This document shows positions 10,041 through 17,994 of a DNA stretch of 54,859 nt, in pieces (the first letter of the stretch is position 1; every line of letters starts with the position of its first letter). Source of the DNA: Candidatus Fermentibacterota bacterium. Its GTDB lineage: Bacteria > Fermentibacterota > Fermentibacteria > Fermentibacterales > JCC-6. The stretch is taken from the NCBI GenBank assembly GCA_030592645.1, contig JAUVIR010000013.1, positions 1-54,859 on the forward strand, written 5' to 3'. A program made the position numbers and the translations under genes. The notes below the pieces were generated by a model. It saw only the letters and a list, made by a program, of their open reading frames with translations. It was not told the DNA's origin and made no database searches.

Positions 10041-10715
10041 CTACTGTGTACTAATACCTGCAAGTTGTGCGGTAATGTCGCTGTTTATATGTACCGAATT
10101 GAACATCTCTATGCCTGTCTGCCTGTATTCTTCCATTCCTTCTTCAGATATGCCAACTCCGATATGTACGACTGTAAGGTCGGTAAGAGCTGTTCCGAGC
10201 TGCCAGTGTATCAAAGAGCCATCTTCTTCAACGCTTTCTGCCCTGATAATATAGAAATTCGTGGAAGACGCAGGAGTGGAAATATTGGGTTCACCGACAG
10301 GGACATAATTGAAGATACTATTTTCTCTTGAATACATATTTTCGTGCAGAAATTCTACACCGGAAGCGGCAGCTTCTGGAGGCAGCTGACTTATCAATCC
10401 TACTGCAATAAGAACAGGCTCGCTGAAATCAGGTCTACCATCTAACAGGTCACTGTTCTTTGCTATCGAAAAAGATATGGTTGGGCCGTCCTGGAACTCT
10501 TTGACATACCAGCCTTCGGGGTAAAGCATATTGAATGACCCATCGCAGCTTGCGTATACATCCATGGCTGTCTCATCAGGAACGGTAATGTTATCCGCAT
10601 CCTGTTCCTGTAAGCTGGAAGTGGTTTGCTGATTCTCCTCCGGTGTGTTTCCTCCGCATGCTGCGAACAAGATTAGAAAAAGCAACAGCATACCGGCTAT
10701 AGTCGATTTCGGCAT
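10041..10715 (-). CDS. Lipoprotein of unknown function
   Basis: A longer open frame extends upstream to 10931, but the convincing start is the ATG at 10715. It has GGAG about eight bases upstream and opens a lipoprotein signal ending in LILFAACGG, whose Cys would be lipidated. The mature protein begins with a Gln/Thr/Glu-rich linker and then a compact domain of about 170 residues containing MLYPEGWYVKEF and FYIIRAESVEEDG. This resembles the PsbP/DUF1795-like fold of small lipoproteins with a YPEGW motif, but that match is by eye and weak. It converges on the SPOR-like gene with a 26-base gap. Confidence 0.75.
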   Translation of the reverse strand: MPKSTIAGMLLLFLILFAACGGNTPEENQQTTSSLQEQDADNITVPDETAMDVYASCDGSFNMLYPEGWYVKEFQDGPTISFSIAKNSDLLDGRPDFSEPVLIAVGLISQLPPEAAASGVEFLHENMYSRENSIFNYVPVGEPNISTPASSTNFYIIRAESVEEDGSLIHWQLGTALTDLTVVHIGVGISEEGMEEYRQTGIEMFNSVHINSDITAQLAGISTQ

Positions 10716-10837
10716 AATACAAACTCCAATCGTTGTTTGAACTTCAGGATCAATTACTTCCCTGATATCACCCAATATCTTCCTGAAGCTGACCATACTG
10801 TCCGAAACAAACCTTGTCAAAGATGCCTTTCCGGAGA

Positions 10838-11201
10838 TTTTGTCAGGGTATTTCAGCCAGGATGTACTCCGCAATCTGTTCGGGAAGAAGCCCTGCCATC
10901 CGGTACAGGCCTTCAGGATCACCAGATACACCGTAGCGTGTTATGCCCTTCCTTCCGAGATTGACAGCTTTCTCGAAATCTGTAACGGCGATCGCTATTT
11001 TCGAACCCATACCGGTGTCACGGTCGTGATCTTCCAGAGTCACGACAAGTCTGTATCCCGACAGTTTATCCAGCAGCTCTGATTCTGTGCACAGGGGGCA
11101 GCTGTGGCCGTGTTGTGCTCCATGATACCCGATTGCAAGAAATGATCTGGATATTCAATTCCGAACGCTTCGTTTTTACCGATCTGTAAAGATCACAGGT
11201 C
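10838..11201 (-). pseudogene. Decayed partial copy of the transketolase 3' end
   Basis: Bases 10838-11098 match the end of the intact transketolase gene (14247-14506) with about seven differences in 260 bases. From 11098 the copy jumps to sequence matching 15014-15118 of the same gene. The join falls on the 7-mer GCAGCTG (11098-11104), which occurs at both parental positions (14506-14512 and 15014-15020). A 508-base internal deletion between short repeats is therefore the simplest explanation. It shifts the frame (508 is not a multiple of 3), and the copy has no transketolase start. An open frame of 66 codons (10843-11043) remains but is unlikely to be a functional protein. Similarity fades by about 11200. 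Confidence 0.88.
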
Positions 11202-11206
11202 GCGTA

Positions 11207-11767
11207 TCAGTAACTGGTTTTTATCCTCCCCCAGGTATCGGACTCCAGAGCTAACGACCACAGTTCGATCTGAGCGGATGTGAATTCTGAATGGGGTGAA
11301 GTGAAATTGTCAGCCCCATCGAAACCTCTGGCGAGTATGACGGTGTATGTATTGCCTGGTTCGAGTACCCTGTCGTACTGGTCTCCCGAATTCAGAGGAA
11401 TTGTGAACTGAATTTCCGTGGTTCCTCCGGACTCTGATCCGCCATCAATAGCGAAATCGTTTGTCCCTCCCAATGTTGTATCAGCCGCATGAGAAGTAAG
11501 AGCTATACCGAAATCATCCCTGATTTCAGGTACTCCCGAAGCTACGTACCCTATGAGAATGTTAGCATTCTGCATTGCCTGTGTAGGATCGAATCCGACG
11601 GCTATCCAGCCAGTTGTAGGAGCACTGAGTTCTACAGATAATTCTGTAGTTGATACTGTAGCCCATCGCAGCGTGAATCCGCTGACATTTAGTTCCTGCC
11701 AATCTTGAGCAAGGGCTTTGCCTGAAAAAACAGCCACCATGGATAGAACCGCAACTGCTATTTTCAT
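11207..11767 (-). CDS. Secreted DOMON-domain protein
   Basis: The start at 11767 has a GAGGTG Shine-Dalgarno. The signal peptide ends near SGKALAQ. The whole mature protein of about 165 residues is one DOMON domain with the landmarks TTGWIAVGFD, NILIGYV, LGGTNDF, SGDQYD and YTVILARG. DOMON domains bind heme or sugars in redox proteins. Three positions are shared with both neighbouring DOMON lipoproteins: M65, H93 and H159. A Met/His pair at this spacing resembles the heme b ligands of the cellobiose dehydrogenase cytochrome, so a periplasmic heme protein is inferred, not shown. Unlike its two paralogues it has a plain signal peptide, so it would be soluble in the periplasm. Confidence 0.85.
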   Translation of the reverse strand: MKIAVAVLSMVAVFSGKALAQDWQELNVSGFTLRWATVSTTELSVELSAPTTGWIAVGFDPTQAMQNANILIGYVASGVPEIRDDFGIALTSHAADTTLGGTNDFAIDGGSESGGTTEIQFTIPLNSGDQYDRVLEPGNTYTVILARGFDGADNFTSPHSEFTSAQIELWSLALESDTWGRIKTSY

Positions 11768-11840
11768 TATACACCTCGTTTCTTGTTTTGTTATTCAGAT
11801 TTCCAGTTAACATATGTAATACGTAAGCGATTCTAGATCA

Positions 11841-12062
11841 TCAATCAACTCTTCGCGATTTAAAGAACTGGCTTCTCACCCACGGCCAGTTCAGTGCAAG
11901 ATGAATTGCAATAAATAAAAGCAGGAGCCCACCTGCAATAGGGTGGGCTGCTTTGAAGTGAGTGTACATCTCCACCCTGAAGAATCCGGTAATACCTTGG
12001 TACAGAGCAAGAAGCAGTAGAATCGGGTTTACCACTTTTAGTGCTGTCTGTCTTTTCACCAT
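11841..12062 (-). CDS. Small two-helix membrane protein, DUF4405-like
   Basis: The product is 73 residues with two hydrophobic helices (VVNPILLLLALYQGITGFF and GGLLLLFIAIHLALNW). Each has a nearby His: AAHPIAG and AIHLALNW. This matches the DUF4405 family of small cytochrome b-like proteins, in which paired histidines could hold heme. The start is ambiguous: ATG at 12062 has GGAG only three bases away, GTG at 12059 is spaced better at six, and a TTG at 12071 is also in frame. It is divergent from the DOMON lipoprotein at 12219 and co-directional with the DOMON gene at 11767. A membrane electron-transfer partner for the DOMON proteins is a reasonable inference. Confidence 0.72.
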   Translation of the reverse strand: MVKRQTALKVVNPILLLLALYQGITGFFRVEMYTHFKAAHPIAGGLLLLFIAIHLALNWPWVRSQFFKSRRVD

Positions 12063-12082
12063 CCACTCCAATTCTTTAGATA

Positions 12083-12105
12083 ATTACTTAGTATTACATA
12101 GTAAT
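12083..12105. promoter_or_regulatory. Possible operator in the divergent DOMON promoter region
   Basis: The AT-rich intergenic region 12063-12218 contains the perfect inverted repeat ATTAC-ATA-GTAAT at 12093-12105, with another ATTAC at 12083-12087. It sits between two divergent genes, where a shared regulator would bind. No regulator gene is nearby and the motif matches no family that I can name with confidence. Confidence 0.3.
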
Positions 12106-12218
12106 CAAGTAGGATTATATTATATTACATGTCTTCGAATAGTAAAGAATAGTAAACACGGGGAACCATTATTAGTTCCCGGGCATTTATGGGTATCAAA
12201 CCACAAGAAAGGAAAATA

Positions 12219-12791
12219 ATGACAGCATTCAAATCGATTCAAGGTGTTCCTCTGTTACTTATTTGCACAGTGCTGATCCTCGGATGCGGATCGGAAGCAT
12301 CCGGAGAGGAATCAGGAGGCCAACCCGAAACTGAAGGCAATACCAATTCCAGCTTAAGCATTGATGAATTCCAGATAATATGGAGCGTCCGGGAATCTAA
12401 TCTCGATATAACTGCCTCCGCTCCAACCACAGGATGGATTGCCATTGGATTCGAACCTTCCGCGGCAATGAAAGATGCTGATATCCTGATCGGATATGTT
12501 TCAGGTGGAGAAGTTTTTATCAGAGATGACTGGGGGGACAATTATACATCTCACAAACCTGACATCGACCTTGGTGGCACGGATGATGTTACCATAATAT
12601 CGGGAAATGAGGAGAACGGATTCACAGAGATAATCTTCACCATTCCTCTGTCATCTGGGGATCAGTACGACCATGCGCTGGAAGCAGGTGGTACTTATAC
12701 CGTTATTCTGGCTTACGGTTCAAACGACGCAGATGATTTTGAAGGTCATCATGAATGGGTGGAAACAGTGGAGATAGAGCTGGGGCAGTAG
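12219..12791 (+). CDS. DOMON-domain lipoprotein 1
   Basis: The ATG at 12219 follows AAAGGA closely; an upstream in-frame ATG at 12189 would add ten residues before the signal sequence and is less likely. The signal ends in VLILGCGS, a lipobox. A Glu/Gly/Ser-rich linker of about 25 residues leads to a single DOMON domain (TTGWIAIGFE, DILIGYVSGG, LGGTDDV, SGDQYD). M84, H112 and H178 are conserved with the two paralogues and are the candidate metal or heme ligands. It would be an envelope-anchored, periplasm- or surface-facing protein. The next paralogue follows 17 bases later, and identical DNA blocks such as GGTGGCACGGATGATGT in both suggest recent tandem duplication. Confidence 0.85.
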   Translation: MTAFKSIQGVPLLLICTVLILGCGSEASGEESGGQPETEGNTNSSLSIDEFQIIWSVRESNLDITASAPTTGWIAIGFEPSAAMKDADILIGYVSGGEVFIRDDWGDNYTSHKPDIDLGGTDDVTIISGNEENGFTEIIFTIPLSSGDQYDHALEAGGTYTVILAYGSNDADDFEGHHEWVETVEIELGQ

Positions 12792-12808
12792 CCTTGAAAG
12801 GAAATATT

Positions 12809-13372
12809 GTGACTATGAAATTACTGAAAAAGAATATCGTATTTACCGCTCTCCTTGCAGCGGTTGTACTCGCAGGCTGTGGAAATGACGTCGCAGGACC
12901 AACCGAGGGTGAAGGAGGCTGGTTGGAATACACAGTGGATGATTTCACCTTCGAATGGCTGATTGAGGACTCATTAAGTACAATCAGGGTAAAGATCACC
13001 GCTCCAACCACAGGCTGGGTAGCAGTCGGTTTTGATCCCACTTTAGTAATGAATGAAGCAAATCTTATCATCGGGTACGTTTCGGGTGGATCGGTGAATA
13101 TCAGGGACGACTTCGGCACAGGGCAGTTCTCCCACGATGCGGATACTAACCTCGGTGGCACGGATGATGTAGAAACGATCTCAGGCTCCGAGTCAGGAAC
13201 GAACTTAGAGACCACACTGGAATTCAGGATACCTCTGGACACTGGGGATCAGTACGATAAAACTCTTGTTGATGGGAATACGTACACTTTTATTTTCGCA
13301 TACGGAAACAACGATGCAGACGATTACACATCCGTGCATGCATGGGCGGAATCAGCATCTCTTGAACTCTGA
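12809..13372 (+). CDS. DOMON-domain lipoprotein 2
   Basis: Two starts are possible: GTG at 12809, six bases after AAAGGA, and ATG at 12815. I prefer the GTG. The lipobox is VVLAGCGN. A linker with GPTEGEGGW precedes one DOMON domain (TTGWVAVGFD, NLIIGYVSGG, LGGTDDV, TGDQYD). The candidate ligands M81, H109 and H177 align with those of the other two DOMON proteins. It follows DOMON lipoprotein 1 directly and is probably co-transcribed with it. The shared anchor and domain suggest two near-equivalent electron carriers or ligand binders, perhaps with different potentials. No N-terminal redox enzyme is fused, unlike cellobiose dehydrogenase. Confidence 0.85.
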   Translation: MTMKLLKKNIVFTALLAAVVLAGCGNDVAGPTEGEGGWLEYTVDDFTFEWLIEDSLSTIRVKITAPTTGWVAVGFDPTLVMNEANLIIGYVSGGSVNIRDDFGTGQFSHDADTNLGGTDDVETISGSESGTNLETTLEFRIPLDTGDQYDKTLVDGNTYTFIFAYGNNDADDYTSVHAWAESASLEL

Positions 13373-13399
13373 TAAACTGAATCCAATCGGGGGGTTACA

Positions 13400-14125
13400 A
13401 TGAAACTGATCATTCCGGCGGTTCTCATACTGCTTTGCGCAACAGCATCAGGTTATGGAGGTGCCTTCCTGAACCTTCACTCTTTTACCTCCGGCATCTC
13501 TGCGGGGGACTTCGAGTTCACAATGAACCATCGTTTTATCGGGGCAGCCATGAAGGATGATCCGCTTGATTCATTCTTCGGGCTGGATGACGGGGCAAAT
13601 GTAAGATTCGGTCTCCGGTACTTCCCGGTGGATGGATTATACCTGGGAGTTACACACACGAAGCTGGCGCACATGAACAGCATCACGGCGGGCTGGGAGC
13701 ACACTATCTCCACTCTTAATACTGAACTTGGTGCGGTTGTGGGATACAGCAGCGTGAAAATGAACTCAACCTCGAACAGGGAAGGCGGTATGGTCGCAAC
13801 CATATATCTATCAGCGTGGTTTTTGTCTGACAGAATACGACCGGTTTTCAACTACGCCTTCGACTGGCACCAGGATGAAAATGGTCCCGGTCTGGGGCTG
13901 GAAATCGCAGCTACGGACAGGATAAGCCTGATGGGAGAACTCTTCCCCTATACAGGTGACGATGATCGTGAGGACTGCGTCTCCTTCAGTGTCGGGTACA
14001 GCACCTGGGGGCATCAGTTCATACTTGGATTCACCAACAGCGTATCGATTGGACCACAGGGACAGCTGAGCGGTTCAACAACAAATGACCTGTCTGTAGC
14101 TCTTTCGATCCGCAGAATGCTTTAA
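13400..14125 (+). CDS. Outer-membrane beta-barrel, DUF5777-like
   Basis: The ATG follows GGGGGGTTACA. The signal peptide ends near ATASGYG. The mature protein of about 220 residues has alternating amphipathic strands. Its N-terminal signature (FEFTMNHRFIGA, SFFGLDDGANVRFGLRY, LYLGVTHTK) is the pattern of DUF5777 barrel proteins of Bacteroidetes-type bacteria. The last residues, LSVALSIRRML, form a final strand but lack the usual terminal Phe. It is the last gene of the DOMON run, 27 bases after lipoprotein 2, so it may be the outer-membrane element of the same system. Its substrate or role is unknown. Confidence 0.72.
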   Translation: MKLIIPAVLILLCATASGYGGAFLNLHSFTSGISAGDFEFTMNHRFIGAAMKDDPLDSFFGLDDGANVRFGLRYFPVDGLYLGVTHTKLAHMNSITAGWEHTISTLNTELGAVVGYSSVKMNSTSNREGGMVATIYLSAWFLSDRIRPVFNYAFDWHQDENGPGLGLEIAATDRISLMGELFPYTGDDDREDCVSFSVGYSTWGHQFILGFTNSVSIGPQGQLSGSTTNDLSVALSIRRML

Positions 14126-14246
14126 GAATCGCTGTTCTCCGACAAGAGAGCAAGTATATCCGTATCGATTGTATTTTCTCGTATTGTTCACCACGCATTG
14201 GCGGTTTATTCCACTGTATCTGATCGATAGGAGGGACCTGGAGTAC

Positions 14247-14512
14247 TTTGTCAGGTTATTTCAGCCAGGATGTACTCCGCAATCTGTTCGGGAAGAAGCC
14301 CTGCCATCCGGTACAGGTCTTCAGGATCACCAGATACTCCGTAGCGGGTGATGCCCTTCCTTCTGAGATTGACAGCTTTCTCGAAATCTGTAACGGCGAT
14401 CGCTATTTTCGAACCCATACCGGTGTCACGGTCGTGATCTTCCAGAGTCACGACAAGTCTGTATCCCGACAGTTCATCCAGCAGCTCTGATTCTGTGCAC
14501 AGGGGGCAGCTG
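14247..14512. repeat. Parental copy of the direct repeat bordering the DOMON island
   Basis: This stretch is the 3' end of the intact transketolase gene and is repeated in the same orientation at 10838-11104 at about 97 percent identity. The two copies bracket 11.2-14.2 kb, which holds all the DOMON-related genes. Such an arrangement results when a circular molecule carrying a gene fragment integrates by homologous recombination, or from a tandem duplication followed by replacement. Confidence 0.8.
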
Positions 14513-16176
14513 ACGGCGTATACAGCCGTTGAGATGCCCCTTTCAAGCAGTATTTCCCTGGTCTTCATTGCTCTGTACACCATGTTGCCCATGGCGACAA
14601 TTGCCACATCGGATCCTTCCCTAATATGATCATGAAGGCCGTATACAAATTCGTAATCCCCGCCGAAGAAAGGCTCTCCGTTCTCTTTCGTGATAATGGG
14701 CAGTCTGGACCTTCCCATGGCGATGAAGAAATTACCCGGATGTGTTGCCGCATACCTGATTACCCTGTCGGTCTGGCCCGGGTCTGCCGGTACGACTGTG
14801 TTGTAATGGTAGAGTGTCGCCATAAGGCTTATGTAGTTGATACAGTGATGAGTTTTTCCATCCATCCCCACATCCAGACCGCAATGGGTTGCTACAACCT
14901 TGAGGTTGGTCATGTTAATATCGTTGAGCCTGTGCTGGTTGAATGTTTCATCGGCTGCGAAAACTCCGAAATCCGCCCAGAAGACAACCTTGTCCGCTAT
15001 CGAGGCAGCGCCCGCAGCTGTGGCCGTGTTGTGCTCCATGATACCCGATTGAAAGAAATGATCCGGATATTCAATTCCGAACCGGTTCGTTTTCACAGAA
15101 CCGGCAAGATCACAGTCGAAAACAAGCGGCAGGTTATCGGTGTTTGTCTGCGCCAGGTCCATCAGCGCAGCTCCGAAAGCGCCCCTGTTGTCTCCTTTGT
15201 AATCCGCATCGTAAACAAGGGGAGTACCCCCGTTTTCCAGTACCCTGCAGGGAAACCTGAGATCGAAATCTCCCTTGCCCCTCCAGCCGTCAATTCTCAG
15301 TTCTGCAAGCTCTTTCAGATCATTAGCAAGGTCAAGTTCAAAAAGGGCTGATTCAAGCTGGCCCGGGGATAGCGCCTTACCGTGATACTGCGGATCGTTC
15401 TCCATGAAGGAGACCCCTTTGCCCATGACAGTCATTGCCATTACGAGCCTGGGCGCTCGCGGTGTTTCCTCCGGTCTTAAAGCCCTGTAGAGAGCGGAAA
15501 GGTCATGACCGTCTACTTCGATGATATCCCACCCGTCAGCTCTGTATTCTGCGGCAATGTGCGTATACATGACCCTGTCCGTGCGTCCGGAAATCTGAAG
15601 GCCGTTGCAGTCTACAACAACTGTAATGTTATTCAGATCGTACTTTTTTATGAACCTTCTTGCTTCCGCTATCTGGCCTTTCTGATGCTCGCCGTCACCG
15701 GTGATGATCCACACATGGTTACGAATGCCGTTTGCTCTGTCTGCAAGAGCCATCCCCGCTCCGGCTGAAATTCCCTGACCAAGATTTCCCGTTGTCAGTT
15801 CAACTCCGGGAACTGACCTTTCAATGTGACCCTCGAAGGGGCTGCCTGCCTTCCTGAATGTGGCAATTGCCCTCTTCAGATCGAAGAAGTTCAGTCTGCC
15901 CAGTGTAGAATAGACAGCCGGAGAAGTATGACCATGACTCACCAGTATCCTGTCCCGTCCGATCTTCAGTGGATTCTTCGGATCTACGTTGGCCTGGGAC
16001 CATAGCAGGGCGAAAATTTCCAGTGAAGACATCGAACCGCCCGGATGGCCGCTTCGGGCAAGGGTGGTCATCCTCAGAATATCACCCCTGGCATTCCGGC
16101 AGAATTCCCCGAGTGTCTCCTGCGTGTCCGCTGGAAGAGCGGCAGGTACAAACAGTGTTCGTTCTATTTTACTCAA
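14251..16176 (-). CDS. tkt: Transketolase
   Basis: The full-length enzyme of 641 residues transfers two-carbon ketol units between sugar phosphates in the non-oxidative pentose phosphate pathway. It uses thiamine diphosphate in the cytoplasm. ARSGHPGGSMS (H44) and ITGDGEHQKGQ (160 onward), followed by VVVDCNG, form the thiamine diphosphate and metal site. The catalytic Glu is E381 in SGIMEHNTATAAGA. Pyrimidine-binding and C-terminal domains follow in normal order. The start overlaps the stop of the upstream cyclodeaminase fusion gene by four bases (ATGA on the minus strand), so the two are translationally coupled. A truncated copy of its 3' end lies at 10838-11201. Confidence 0.95.
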   Translation of the reverse strand: MSKIERTLFVPAALPADTQETLGEFCRNARGDILRMTTLARSGHPGGSMSSLEIFALLWSQANVDPKNPLKIGRDRILVSHGHTSPAVYSTLGRLNFFDLKRAIATFRKAGSPFEGHIERSVPGVELTTGNLGQGISAGAGMALADRANGIRNHVWIITGDGEHQKGQIAEARRFIKKYDLNNITVVVDCNGLQISGRTDRVMYTHIAAEYRADGWDIIEVDGHDLSALYRALRPEETPRAPRLVMAMTVMGKGVSFMENDPQYHGKALSPGQLESALFELDLANDLKELAELRIDGWRGKGDFDLRFPCRVLENGGTPLVYDADYKGDNRGAFGAALMDLAQTNTDNLPLVFDCDLAGSVKTNRFGIEYPDHFFQSGIMEHNTATAAGAASIADKVVFWADFGVFAADETFNQHRLNDINMTNLKVVATHCGLDVGMDGKTHHCINYISLMATLYHYNTVVPADPGQTDRVIRYAATHPGNFFIAMGRSRLPIITKENGEPFFGGDYEFVYGLHDHIREGSDVAIVAMGNMVYRAMKTREILLERGISTAVYAVSCPLCTESELLDELSGYRLVVTLEDHDRDTGMGSKIAIAVTDFEKAVNLRRKGITRYGVSGDPEDLYRMAGLLPEQIAEYILAEIT

Positions 16177-17879
16177 GAGTTCTGACCTTCCATTTTTTTA
16201 ATCAGTTTATCCTGAACCCTGTTAAACACACTGTCGGCATTCTCGAGCGATGCGGTCAGATATTCCCGGGCCTGTCTGAATGCGCCGTCGGCATATTCGG
16301 AGTCCTCAATTTCGCCAAGATTTATAAGCACATTGTAATAAGCGCTTACAGCTGCCGCTCTGGCTGCAGCTGCGGCTACGCCTGCATCGGAAACCGATGC
16401 CTGCATACCCTTTTCTTCTAAGGATGATGCCATTCTGATAATAGCAGGACACTGACTGAGTACCCTCAGGGGTACTTCTATCGCTTTCTTCACTGCCGCC
16501 TCAACGTCTCCGTCCTGCCTGGCCGCATCCATCCAGTCATTGAACGCGGCGGTATCATCGTCTATGGCATTCAGAAGATCGTCCTTCACGGATTGGGCTT
16601 CGGGAGCTATCTCACGCATCAGATCCCAGTTATCCCTGCATTTTCTGTTCTTCATGGTCAGGTTGGCTACCATGGCATCAAGGGAAGCTCCCAGAGCGCC
16701 GATAAGCGCTGCAGCCGAACCGCCCCCCGGTGCGGGGGAGTCGGTCGAAAGCTCATCTGCGAAATCACAGCATGTTCTGCCCGAAAGGTTCACATCTTTT
16801 TCCGTAACCATGTACTCTATGATCTTCTCATCCGGATCGAAGGGTGCCACATCCCGAAGACCCATTGATCTTATGGCGATTTCGATAAGCTCCTTCTGAG
16901 GGACTCCGGTCGTCCGGCCCTGTCTGCCTGTTGAGGAGAGACCTGCGTTCTGCTTTTCAATATAGTAGCGGCCGGCTTCCAGCATAGCGTTCAGGGGCAG
17001 AAGACCTACCACTTCAGAACCCGTAACCCTCGCTCCGAGTTTTTCCGCTTCCTCCCGTGCTGTCTCGAAGCCGATATGAAGGGGAGTAACCGAGAGATCA
17101 GTCAGGTTCATGGTTACCTGCGCTGTATCGTACTCCTCTATGTACCAGCCTGTTGCCTTGCAGCATTGGAGTTTGCCGGGCTGCTTTGTTTTCTTACCGT
17201 CTTCATCACGGATGAATTTCCAGTTGCTGTCGCGGAGAAATCTCCCGTTGTCTCTTATGGTAAGACCGATATCCCGGGCCACGCCGGGATCTTTTGTGTT
17301 AAGATTTACATTGTAAGCTATAAGGAAATTTCTGGCTCCGATTGTGCATACTCCGGTTTTCGCAATGGTCTCATTCCATTCATTGGGACCGAAATCCGGT
17401 TTCCATTCAGGCTTTCCAAGTTTGTCTGGAAGAGCTTCGTACTCCCCCTCACGGATGTTCGGGAGTTTCTCCCATTCCGGTTTCGAAGCCGCCTTCTCGT
17501 AAAGGTATACAGGTATTCCCAGTTCTTCTCCTACCCGTTTCCCAAGTTCCCGGGCGAGTTCAGCGCATTCCTCCATTGTTATACCGGAGACCGGCACGAA
17601 AGGGCAGACATCCGTAGCTCCGTGCCTTGGATGCTCACCTGTCTGCGAACGCATATCGATAAGTTCACCGGCCTTCTTAATGAGCTGATAGCAGGCTTCC
17701 ACTACTGATTCGGGGCTACCTGCGATTGTGATAACGGTCCGGTTCGTAGCCGCGCCGGGATCAACATCCAGAACTCTGCTGCCTGCAACTTTCGATGCAG
17801 CCTTTACGACCTCGTTGATAAGTTCTTTATTCTGCCCTTCCGATATATTCGGAACAGCTTCGACTATTTTCCTGGACAT
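16173..17879 (-). CDS. ftcD: Glutamate formimidoyltransferase / formimidoyl-THF cyclodeaminase fusion
   Basis: This bifunctional folate enzyme of 568 residues takes the formimidoyl group from formiminoglutamate, an end product of histidine breakdown, onto tetrahydrofolate. It then deaminates it to methenyl-THF. The transferase half (1 to about 300) has VPNISEG and GEHPRHGATDVCPF, with H83 at the catalytic position. The cyclodeaminase half (about 370-568) has TDSPAPGGGSAAALIGALG. A strong AGGAGGATCAG precedes the ATG. It is the first gene of a pair with transketolase. hutH, which starts histidine degradation, is 20 kb away, and no hutU or hutI is in the window. Confidence 0.95.
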   Translation of the reverse strand: MSRKIVEAVPNISEGQNKELINEVVKAASKVAGSRVLDVDPGAATNRTVITIAGSPESVVEACYQLIKKAGELIDMRSQTGEHPRHGATDVCPFVPVSGITMEECAELARELGKRVGEELGIPVYLYEKAASKPEWEKLPNIREGEYEALPDKLGKPEWKPDFGPNEWNETIAKTGVCTIGARNFLIAYNVNLNTKDPGVARDIGLTIRDNGRFLRDSNWKFIRDEDGKKTKQPGKLQCCKATGWYIEEYDTAQVTMNLTDLSVTPLHIGFETAREEAEKLGARVTGSEVVGLLPLNAMLEAGRYYIEKQNAGLSSTGRQGRTTGVPQKELIEIAIRSMGLRDVAPFDPDEKIIEYMVTEKDVNLSGRTCCDFADELSTDSPAPGGGSAAALIGALGASLDAMVANLTMKNRKCRDNWDLMREIAPEAQSVKDDLLNAIDDDTAAFNDWMDAARQDGDVEAAVKKAIEVPLRVLSQCPAIIRMASSLEEKGMQASVSDAGVAAAAARAAAVSAYYNVLINLGEIEDSEYADGAFRQAREYLTASLENADSVFNRVQDKLIKKMEGQNS

Positions 17880-17994
17880 CTGATCCTCCTGATGAGAATG
17901 AAGGTGTTTCTATGAATGGAATATTCCTGTAGATTCAAGTATCAAAGCTAGGAAAAGGTATCCTGGAAGTCAACGAGCAGCGATCGGAGAATAC

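Noticed and set aside
10843..11043. 66-codon minus-strand open frame similar to the end of transketolase
   Set aside because: It is part of the truncated relic, lacks every active-site element and has no start context. Described as a pseudogene instead.
14626..15351. 241-codon plus-strand open frame opposite transketolase
   Set aside because: Antisense to the conserved transketolase core, with no family pattern. Rejected as a shadow.
17076..17708. 210-codon plus-strand open frame opposite the formimidoyltransferase gene
   Set aside because: Antisense to well-conserved enzyme sequence and without a plausible start or motif.
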